Positions 1-5,046 of a stretch of 8,284 nt of DNA are shown here, piece after piece. The stretch spans positions 1 to 8,284 of the forward strand of contig DATGMB010000209.1 in NCBI GenBank assembly GCA_035293845.1, read 5' to 3'. A model generated the notes under the pieces. That model was not told the DNA's origin, searched no databases, and saw only the letters and a list, made by a program, of their open reading frames with translations. Made by a program: the position numbers and the translations under genes. Position 1 is the stretch's first letter, and each line of letters opens with the position of its first letter. The stretch comes from DATGMB01 sp035293845 (GTDB lineage Bacteria; Acidobacteriota; Terriglobia; Bryobacterales; Bryobacteraceae).

Positions 1-350
1 TAACTGGCCGGCGCCGGGCTTTCTCCCATCGTCCCCGGCACATTTTCGAGGAAATAGGTGTTCGATCCCGGATTCGGCGTATTGTCGAGGACCAGCAGCC
101 CGCCATCCGGATTGGAAGCGCTCATGACCAGGTCGATCCCGGTCAGCGTGTAGAAGTCATTGGTATCGAAGGCAATCGTTCCGTCGAAAATCACGCAATA
201 GTACGGATCGCCCGATTGCGTGCAGCCCCCGTCCGGTTGATACGTTCCGCCGGGAGCAGTGACCTCCACCGCCGGACTGACGTTGAACGTCAGCAGGCTT
301 GCCGGCGCCGGAATTGCCATCGCGAACAGGATCGTTAATGCGCGTCTCAC
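1..350 (-). CDS. Small secreted protein, function unknown (C-terminus beyond the window)
   Basis: This reading frame starts at GTG (350-348) and stays open for 116 codons to the window edge, where only the first two bases of a further codon remain. A GGAGGG ribosome-binding site (360-355) lies 4 nt before the GTG and nearly copies the one of the upstream beta-propeller gene. The N-terminus is VRRALTILFAMAIPAPAS, a short signal peptide ending in an A-x-A-like region, so export is expected. The mature part is acidic and rich in Gly, Asp, Asn and Thr, with only two cysteines (C43, C52) and beta-type segments such as GTIAFDTNDFYTLTGIDL. I do not recognise a named domain. The style matches small secreted proteins of Acidobacteria that carry a C-terminal PEP-CTERM anchor, but that end is not visible. 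It begins 12 nt after the beta-propeller stop codon and is probably co-transcribed with it. Confidence 0.72.
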   Translation of the reverse strand, partial: MRRALTILFAMAIPAPASLLTFNVSPAVEVTAPGGTYQPDGGCTQSGDPYYCVIFDGTIAFDTNDFYTLTGIDLVMSASNPDGGLLVLDNTPNPGSNTYFLENVPGTMGESPAPAS

Positions 351-362
351 GGTTCCCTCCGG

Positions 363-1871
363 TTATTGTCCGATCGCAAACAGGATCGCGTCGTTGATCG
401 CGTACACCGTGCCGTCCGGGCCGATCACCGTCGGCGTGTACGCTTCGCCGACTCCCGGCGTCAGGCGGATCGATTGCGATAAGGTGTTGGTCACGAAATT
501 CCAGCGGTAGTTGACGCCATCCTCGCTGTTGACGATGGCGGACTTGGTTCCAGGGTCGACCGCCGCGCTGTTGATGCACCACTCTCGCACCGAACCGGCG
601 ACCACCGGCGACGACGTGTCCGCGGTCGGTCCCAACTGCTCCATCACCACTTTCATGACGCTGATGCCTGTGACCGGGTCGGTCATCGAGTTGTCCGGAT
701 CGGTTACAGCCACGTAGTTTTTCCCGTTGCCGCCGGTTTCCTTGTAATTGTTGTACTTGGTCAGGAGAAGATAGCTGGAGGAGCCCGTGTAACTCGGGAC
801 CAAACTTCGGGCCACGATCGTCGCCGTCGAATCCCAGCCGAACGCGCCGGGCAGCTTGTTCGTCGAAAGACTGCTGTTATAGTGCAACAGCCAGCCGCGG
901 TCGTGGTTGCTGCAGCAACTCGATTCCAGCACGCCGAAGTAGACATCGCCATCCGGTCCGATCGTGGGCGCGGCGGAGCTGTCATCCGTGATCGTGGCTC
1001 CGGACCCGGTGTACGGATCCATCACTTTCACGCGAGCCAGCGGCGCCAGCGTGGAGGCGCGCGCCGCCGTCAGATAGCCGCCGGTGTACCAGCCGGAATT
1101 GACCGCGATATAGACGGTGCTGCCCGTCACATCGATCGCCGGCGCGCAGTTCATCTGCACCTGCGTGATGCTCGCGTCATTGGCGAGCGCGCTCGCGCTG
1201 ACCCACGAGCCGGCCCCCGAAATCGAGATCCGCGCCAGGCCGCTCGTCAGATTGGCCGGATTCGACCCGCTCACTTTGAATCCGAAATAGATGTTGCCGT
1301 AGCGGTCCGCCGTAATCGGAGTCGAAATCCGCACGTTGCTGTTGAACGTCGATTGATTCGCCTGGTAGAGCGCATTGCCGTAAAACGCGATCTGCCCGGA
1401 GTTGCCGGTTGCCGAATCGACCGAATCGCGATAGTAAACCGTGCCGCCTGCCCCCGGATAGTAGTACCGTCTGCCCAGCGCGAGCGTACCGCTGTAGGAC
1501 GGGATCCAGTTATAAGAAGGCGGCGCGTAATCCGTCGTCAGGGTGTATAGCTGGCTGCCCGTCGATCCTTGGAACGCAAGGATCTGGAAGGTATTGCTGG
1601 AGCTCGTCCGCTGCGGCACCAGAACCGTGTTAGCCGCGGTGATGACCGGCGTTCCATAGTGGATGTACAGCGTTCCGCTGCTGCCCTGCAGTACCGTATC
1701 CACCGGCGTTTGCCACTTGATCCGGTTCATCGGTTGCGATGCCGTGGCGGAGACCCCGCTGTGCTGCGGGTCGTGCCCATACCCGCTCCACGGCGTCGTG
1801 AGGGATTGGGATGAAAGGCTTAGAACGAACGTCCCGACGCCGGTCAGGACGAAAATACCGAGGAGTCGCAT
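363..1871 (-). CDS. Secreted PQQ-like beta-propeller repeat protein
   Basis: This 502-aa protein has an N-terminal signal segment (MRLLGIFVLTGVGTFVLSLS) and is likely exported. Residues 27-39 (PWSGYGHDPQHSG) match the W-x-G-x-D-x-Q-H-x-G opening typical of quinoprotein-like propellers. Short blade-like repeats recur: TPVITAANTVLVP (about 74-86), TPITADRYGNIYFGF (184-198), APAIDVTGSTVYIAV (243-257), APTIGPDGDVYFGV (301-314) and TPTVIGPDGTVYAI (479-492). These are outer propeller strands. I see no PQQ-dependent dehydrogenase active site, haem motif or catalytic domain, so this is a repeat scaffold and not an assigned enzyme. C319-C320, C242 and C432 could form disulfides outside the cytoplasm. 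The ATG at 1871 is chosen because GGAGGG lies 5 nt upstream and the signal peptide begins there. The small secreted protein follows 12 nt downstream. Substrate and role are unknown. Confidence 0.85.
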   Translation of the reverse strand: MRLLGIFVLTGVGTFVLSLSSQSLTTPWSGYGHDPQHSGVSATASQPMNRIKWQTPVDTVLQGSSGTLYIHYGTPVITAANTVLVPQRTSSSNTFQILAFQGSTGSQLYTLTTDYAPPSYNWIPSYSGTLALGRRYYYPGAGGTVYYRDSVDSATGNSGQIAFYGNALYQANQSTFNSNVRISTPITADRYGNIYFGFKVSGSNPANLTSGLARISISGAGSWVSASALANDASITQVQMNCAPAIDVTGSTVYIAVNSGWYTGGYLTAARASTLAPLARVKVMDPYTGSGATITDDSSAAPTIGPDGDVYFGVLESSCCSNHDRGWLLHYNSSLSTNKLPGAFGWDSTATIVARSLVPSYTGSSSYLLLTKYNNYKETGGNGKNYVAVTDPDNSMTDPVTGISVMKVVMEQLGPTADTSSPVVAGSVREWCINSAAVDPGTKSAIVNSEDGVNYRWNFVTNTLSQSIRLTPGVGEAYTPTVIGPDGTVYAINDAILFAIGQ

Positions 1872-1892
1872 GCTTCCCTCCGATTAGCGGCC

Positions 1893-1900
1893 AGTATACA
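1893..1900. promoter_or_regulatory. Candidate bidirectional -10 element
   Basis: The core GTATAC reads TATACT on the minus strand (1898-1893) and TATACA on the plus strand (1895-1900), both near the TATAAT consensus. On the minus strand it would start transcription about 15 nt before the propeller ATG, just upstream of its GGAGGG. On the plus strand it lies 45 nt before yjbQ. No convincing -35 element accompanies either direction, so the assignment is tentative. Confidence 0.3.
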
Positions 1901-1908
1901 CCCGGTAG

Positions 1909-1926
1909 CGCAGGTCCTGACCTGCG
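1909..1926. promoter_or_regulatory. Perfect 8-bp inverted repeat, candidate operator
   Basis: CGCAGGTC CT GACCTGCG is an 18-nt palindrome with 8-bp arms and a 2-nt centre, in the 73-nt gap between the divergent propeller gene and yjbQ. The tight centre suits a dimeric regulator better than an RNA hairpin. It lies just upstream of the minus-strand -10 candidate and downstream of the plus-strand one. It could instead be a copy of a dispersed palindromic repeat; I saw no second copy in this window. Confidence 0.4.
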
Positions 1927-1944
1927 TGCAGTACCATTTCAGGC

Positions 1945-2364
1945 ATGACCCAGGCCACCCACCGCCTGACCGTCGAGACGCGCGGTAAGGGCCTCTACGA
2001 ATTCACCGGCCGCATCGCCGAATGGCTCTCCGCCCAGCGCCTGCACCGCGGCCTGCTGACGGTCTTCATCCAGCACACCTCCGCCTCTCTCGTCATTCAG
2101 GAAAACGCCGACCCCGATGTCATCCGCGACCTCAACGACTTCCTCGGCCGTCTGGTGCCAGAGGACGTGCGGCTCTACCGCCACACCGCCGAAGGCGCCG
2201 ACGACATGACGTCCCACATCCGCGCCGCCCTCACGCTGACCCAGCTTTCCATTCCTGTGGAAGAGGGCCGTATGACGCTCGGCACCTGGCAGGGCGTCTA
2301 CGTCTTCGAGCACCGCGCCCGCCCGCACCGCCGCACCGTAGTACTCCACGTGATCGGCGAATAG
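1945..2364 (+). CDS. yjbQ: YjbQ family protein (UPF0047), secondary thiamine-phosphate synthase type
   Basis: The protein has 139 aa, the usual length for this one-domain cytoplasmic family. Family motifs appear in order: IQHTSASL (H44), QENADPDV (52-59), RHTAEGADDMTSHIRA (79-94, with H80, E83 and H91), LGTWQGVYVFEHR (112-124, with H123) and PHRR (127-130). The clustered histidines and acids form the presumed metal or active-site pocket. The E. coli homologue has been linked to weak thiamine-phosphate synthase activity that can replace ThiE; the physiological role is less settled. Family membership is clear, the reaction is taken from the family. No Shine-Dalgarno sequence is visible: AGG ends 1 nt before ATG. 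TACCAT at 1932-1937 lies where a -10 element would give a transcript starting next to the ATG. The hydrolase gene follows after 29 nt, and no functional link between the two is evident. Confidence 0.95.
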   Translation: MTQATHRLTVETRGKGLYEFTGRIAEWLSAQRLHRGLLTVFIQHTSASLVIQENADPDVIRDLNDFLGRLVPEDVRLYRHTAEGADDMTSHIRAALTLTQLSIPVEEGRMTLGTWQGVYVFEHRARPHRRTVVLHVIGE

Positions 2365-2381
2365 CAAGCGCAGTATCGCTG

Positions 2382-2387
2382 TATAAT
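2382..2387 (+). promoter_or_regulatory. TATAAT -10 element, possibly for a leaderless mRNA
   Basis: This is a perfect TATAAT in GC-rich DNA, ending 6 nt before the hydrolase ATG at 2394. Counting 2387 as -7 puts +1 on the A of the ATG, the arrangement of leaderless transcripts. There is no Shine-Dalgarno sequence in this gap. No good -35 hexamer is seen at 15-18 nt spacing. Confidence 0.45.
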
Positions 2388-2393
2388 CCCGGA

Positions 2394-3068
2394 ATGCCGG
2401 CCGTTCGCCCGGTCCTCGTCGCGGCCGTCCTGGCCACGGCTGCCGCTGCCCAGCGCAGAGTCTCGTTCGCTACCGAAGACGGCGGACGAATCTGCGCCGA
2501 TCTCTACGGCCAAGGCCCTCGCGCCGTTGTGCTCGCCCACGGCGGCCGGTTCAACAAGGAGAGCTGGCGGCCGCAGGCCCAGGCTTTAGTTGCCGCAAAA
2601 TTCCGCGTATTGGCGATCGATTTTCGCGGCTTCGGCTGTTCGACCGGCCCCGGCCAGGCCAGTTTCGACGAAGCGCCGTTTGAAAAGGACATCCTGGCAG
2701 CGGTCCGCTACTTGAAAGGGCGCGGCGCCAGAACCGTCTCGGTGGTCGGTGGCAGCTTCGGCGGCGCCGCTGCCGGCGACGCCTCGATCCGCTCGGCGCT
2801 GGGGGAAATCGATCGCATCGTACTCCTGGGCGCCGAGCCGAATCTCTCCGCGGAAAATCTGAAGTCCCGGGTCTTATTCATCGTCGCGCGGGACGACACC
2901 AACGGCGCCGGTCCACGCCTTCCCGGCATCCAGGCTCAATATGAGAAGGCGCCGCAGCCGAAGGAATTGATCGTTCTCGACGGTTCCGCCCACGCGCAGT
3001 TTCTCTTTCAAACTGACCAGAGCGCCCGCGTGATGCGTGAAATCCTGCGCTTCCTCTCCGCGCCCTAG
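2394..3068 (+). CDS. Secreted alpha/beta hydrolase (dienelactone hydrolase-like)
   Basis: This is a 224-aa protein. Residues 1-20 (MPAVRPVLVAAVLATAAAAQ) form an Ala-rich signal peptide, so the enzyme is probably periplasmic. The mature part is a compact alpha/beta hydrolase: HGGRFN (49-54) supplies the oxyanion region, DFRGFGCS (76-83) follows strand 4, GGSFGG (119-124) is the GxSxG elbow with nucleophile S121, ARDD (165-168) offers the acid, and GSAHAQFLF (197-205) the catalytic His200. The triad is complete and no lid domain is present. Substrate is unknown; an ester or short-chain acyl hydrolase is likely. The ATG is preceded by TATAAT instead of a ribosome-binding site, and the reading frame stays open upstream into yjbQ, so the signal peptide supports this start. 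Its stop codon lies 6 nt from the stop of the convergent minus-strand operon, and no clear terminator is seen between them. Confidence 0.88.
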   Translation: MPAVRPVLVAAVLATAAAAQRRVSFATEDGGRICADLYGQGPRAVVLAHGGRFNKESWRPQAQALVAAKFRVLAIDFRGFGCSTGPGQASFDEAPFEKDILAAVRYLKGRGARTVSVVGGSFGGAAAGDASIRSALGEIDRIVLLGAEPNLSAENLKSRVLFIVARDDTNGAGPRLPGIQAQYEKAPQPKELIVLDGSAHAQFLFQTDQSARVMREILRFLSAP

Positions 3069-3074
3069 CCCCGC

Positions 3075-3653
3075 CTACGACGCCGGCGGATGGACCTCCG
3101 TCTGCTGCGCCGCCACGTGCACCACATTCGGCCGGTGCAGCGAGACAAAGGAATTGAAGGAAAAAATCCCCAGCGAGACCCACAGCGGCGTCGACACCTC
3201 GGCGCCGATGCTGAAGAATGCCCAAATCGCCAGGCTCGCCGGCACGAGCACGTTCAGGTCGACGAAATTATCCGTCGCCTGCCGGATCTGCCGGTTTACC
3301 TGCTGCACCGAGAGCACGATCTGCCGCGCCAGCTCGGAATGGGCAGCCAGAAAGTCGGCTTCGTGCAGGATCTGCCCGGCCAGGCTCTCCGCCTCTCCGA
3401 TTCCCGGCGGAGCGCCGAACATGTCCTCGCCGGCCAGCTCCTGCAGCATGCTCCGCATTTCCTCGTGCGATTCCGGCGTGTAGTGCACCAGGATGCTCCC
3501 GGTAGCCGGATTGATCTCCACACGCTGCACTCCGCCGAGACTTTGCACGAATTCCTGCAGGTCCCGCAGCAATTGCGGGTCGCGCCGCGCGCGGGGCAGC
3601 CGCACCCGCAATCTGCCGGGAATGTGATGTACTACGCTGGCGCCGTGAACCAT
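3075..3653 (-). CDS. Cysteine-free HMA-like (HMA_2-type) membrane protein
   Basis: The protein has 192 aa and is the last gene of the ATPase operon. Residues 1-75 form an HMA-like ferredoxin-type fold. The first strand carries VVHHIPGRLRVRLP (7-20), where classical HMA domains have a CxxC loop, and a later strand carries ATGSILVHY (50-58). There is no cysteine in the whole protein. A helical linker (about 85-130) leads to two membrane segments, about 132-150 (LNVLVPASLAIWAFFSIGA) and 156-172 (PLWVSLGIFSFNSFVSLH), an ending I recall for HMA_2-type proteins. I infer an inner-membrane protein with a cytoplasmic domain that contacts the ATPase or its substrate path. The ATG lies 3 nt after the preceding stop (TAG-AAG-ATG) without a strong ribosome-binding site, so translation is probably coupled. 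Metal binding by thiolates is excluded. Confidence 0.85.
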   Translation of the reverse strand: MVHGASVVHHIPGRLRVRLPRARRDPQLLRDLQEFVQSLGGVQRVEINPATGSILVHYTPESHEEMRSMLQELAGEDMFGAPPGIGEAESLAGQILHEADFLAAHSELARQIVLSVQQVNRQIRQATDNFVDLNVLVPASLAIWAFFSIGAEVSTPLWVSLGIFSFNSFVSLHRPNVVHVAAQQTEVHPPAS

Positions 3654-3656
3654 CTT

Positions 3657-4175
3657 CTAGCGGCTGCCGGCCGATCGGGTCTGCGGTCCCGCGTGCCGCC
3701 GCGCCTTGCGCGCCGGCTGCCCGGCTTCCGCCTCCTCGTGCCGCTCGCCGGCCTGTGCGTGGCCATTGTGGTATTCGTACTCCGCGCGGGCTTCGGCCAC
3801 GATGTCCTGCATGTTCTCGCCCGCCTCCGCCACCGCTTCCCGCACCGTCATGCTCGCGGCATAACCCGCCTTCACGACACCTTTCACCATCGGCCGCAGC
3901 ATGCCGCCCAATCCCGGCAGGATCTTCGGTGCCAGCAGCGCGCCGGCGCCGATCAGCATGCCCGGGATGAACTCCGGCTCCAGAATCGCCAGCCCGGCGC
4001 CCACCAGCGCGGCCGTCGCCAGGCTTGGGCCCTCGCGCTCCAATCCGCTTTCGCTCCAGGCCTGCCGCGCGCCGGCCTGTACGTCGCGCATGGCGCTCTT
4101 CGCCGCGTCCTCCGTCTTGCTTTCGGCGCGTGCGCTTTGTCCTGCTGGATGTCCGCCGGGGGTCTCTTCCGCCAT
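3657..4175 (-). CDS. DUF5132-like protein with Gly-rich hydrophobic segment
   Basis: The start is ATG at 4175, with AGAGGG 8 nt upstream; the frame stays open further upstream but without such a site. The product has 172 aa. Residues 1-50 are charged and Ala-rich and probably helical. Residues 52-90 are a Gly/Ala/Leu/Pro-rich hydrophobic stretch (for example GMLIGAGALLAPKILPGLGG, 72-91) that could insert in or lie on the membrane. Residues 94-133 form a helix with RPMVKGVVKAG and IVAEARAEY. The tail (135-172) is rich in His, Arg and Glu. No cysteine occurs. The 94-133 segment aligns without gaps to the 99-aa protein of the same operon (15 identities in 41 positions by eye), so they are paralogues. 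I place it in or near the DUF5132 family from memory. Its function is unknown; a partner or scaffold of the ATPase is inferred. Confidence 0.82.
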   Translation of the reverse strand: MAEETPGGHPAGQSARAESKTEDAAKSAMRDVQAGARQAWSESGLEREGPSLATAALVGAGLAILEPEFIPGMLIGAGALLAPKILPGLGGMLRPMVKGVVKAGYAASMTVREAVAEAGENMQDIVAEARAEYEYHNGHAQAGERHEEAEAGQPARKARRHAGPQTRSAGSR

Positions 4176-4296
4176 ATTTCTATCCCTCTGACGAAAGTGT
4201 ACCGCCCGCACTTTGAAATGAGAATGTAACCTCGGGGGCCAGTGCGCGCAAACCGACAGTGCATCGGTTCGGCGGCCCGGAACATGCCCGGCCTGG

Positions 4297-4692
4297 CTAC
4301 AGAATCGCCGCCGCGATCGCCAGCACCGAGCGCTCGATGGCGGCCTCCGCAACCGCCTTGAGAATCGCCTCCGCCAGCAGGCGCTGCACCTTCTTCGGGG
4401 GCAAGAGATGGCGGAACGCCGCACTGCCAGCCGGACGCCCCGGGCGCGCGGGACGCGGCGCGGGCGCTCCGATCCAGCCTTCGTCCCGCAGCAGCGTGAC
4501 CAGTCCGCCGCCATCGGCGATCCGCACATCGTAATGAATCAGCACGCTTCCCGTGAGCACACTGAGAAGCACACCCGTCACGCCCGGAATCGATCGGAGC
4601 CACCGCTCGATCTCGGCCGCCCGCGCGGCGTCGCGCTTCACCTTCGCCGACCGGACCCGAAGCCTCCCCGGAACGTGATGCAGGTAGATCAT
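4297..4692 (-). CDS. Short cysteine-free HMA-like protein
   Basis: The protein has 131 aa. It opens with MIYLHHVPGRLRVRS and carries LTGSVLIHY at 46-54, the same two signatures as the 192-aa protein and the ATPase N-terminus. Residues 1-72 thus form one HMA-like domain with PGRLR (8-12) in place of CxxC. The rest differs: a Pro/Arg/Gly-rich linker (76-90) and a hydrophobic or amphipathic C-terminal helix (about 97-131) instead of two membrane segments. No cysteine is present. The start is fixed by in-frame stops just upstream (TGA and TAA, with a single CAA codon between the TAA and the ATG). The nearest Shine-Dalgarno-like sequence, AAAGGA (4717-4712), is 19 nt away, too far for normal use. 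Translation may be weak or coupled to the gene 54 nt upstream. It likely works with the ATPase; its exact role is unknown. Confidence 0.8.
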   Translation of the reverse strand: MIYLHHVPGRLRVRSAKVKRDAARAAEIERWLRSIPGVTGVLLSVLTGSVLIHYDVRIADGGGLVTLLRDEGWIGAPAPRPARPGRPAGSAAFRHLLPPKKVQRLLAEAILKAVAEAAIERSVLAIAAAIL

Positions 4693-4746
4693 TTGTTACC
4701 AGCATCACCGATCCTTTGTTAAGAAGAGGTTACAGCGCTATGAAAT

Positions 4747-5046
4747 TTACATGATGCCGGCCGCGGCCTTCGCCTTTTCTGTAAATCCTTGATCTGGAAC
4801 AGGGTTTTCGGCGCCCCCTGCCATCTCGGCCCGCGCCTCGGCCGTGACCTCCGCCAGCGTTTCCGTGAGATTCGCCAGCTTCGCGCGGCTGTTCTCCGCC
4901 AGGATCATGCCGGATTTGACCGCCGCCTTCAGCAGCGGCCGTCCGGTGCCGCGAAACGCCGGCAGCACCTCCCGGACGATTTCCGCCGCCATCACGCCCA
5001 GGCCGAAGCCGAATGCAATCTTAGTGGACCCACGCAGGATTCCCAT
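4747..5046 (-). CDS. Small DUF5132-like protein
   Basis: The start is ATG at 5046, with AAAGGAG ending 6 nt upstream. An in-frame extension to 5163 exists but lies entirely inside the ATPase gene and lacks this signal. The product has 99 aa and no cysteine. It begins MGILRGSTKIAFGFGLGVMA, a short Gly-rich hydrophobic segment (about 8-30), followed by RPLLKAAVKSG (36-46), a charged helix ending in VTAEARAEM (67-75), and a short tail. Arrangement and motifs match the 172-aa protein downstream, so both belong to one DUF5132-like family (assigned from memory). The first 26 nt overlap the end of the ATPase gene in another frame, which implies coupled synthesis with the pump. I infer a small membrane-associated partner of the ATPase; biochemical function is unknown. 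Confidence 0.85.
   Translation of the reverse strand: MGILRGSTKIAFGFGLGVMAAEIVREVLPAFRGTGRPLLKAAVKSGMILAENSRAKLANLTETLAEVTAEARAEMAGGAENPVPDQGFTEKAKAAAGIM

Noticed and set aside
2022..2393. In-frame extension of the hydrolase into yjbQ.
   Set aside because: The extension is Arg/Pro-rich shadow sequence of yjbQ in another frame. The signal peptide and TATAAT place the start at 2394.
3090..4229. A 379-codon plus-strand frame across the 192-aa and 172-aa genes.
   Set aside because: Low-complexity Arg/His/Ala composition and no domain. The minus-strand genes show motifs shared with their paralogues.
4176..4296. A possible promoter (TTGCGC, 17 nt, TACATT on the minus strand) before the 172-aa gene.
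   Set aside because: The -35 matches only 3 of 6 bases, so an internal promoter is possible but not supported.
3953..4708. A 251-codon minus-strand frame with a well-spaced AAAGGA before its start.
   Set aside because: The product is Arg/Gly/Ala-rich without motifs and overlaps the HMA-like gene in a different frame. The ribosome-binding site is noted under the 131-aa gene.
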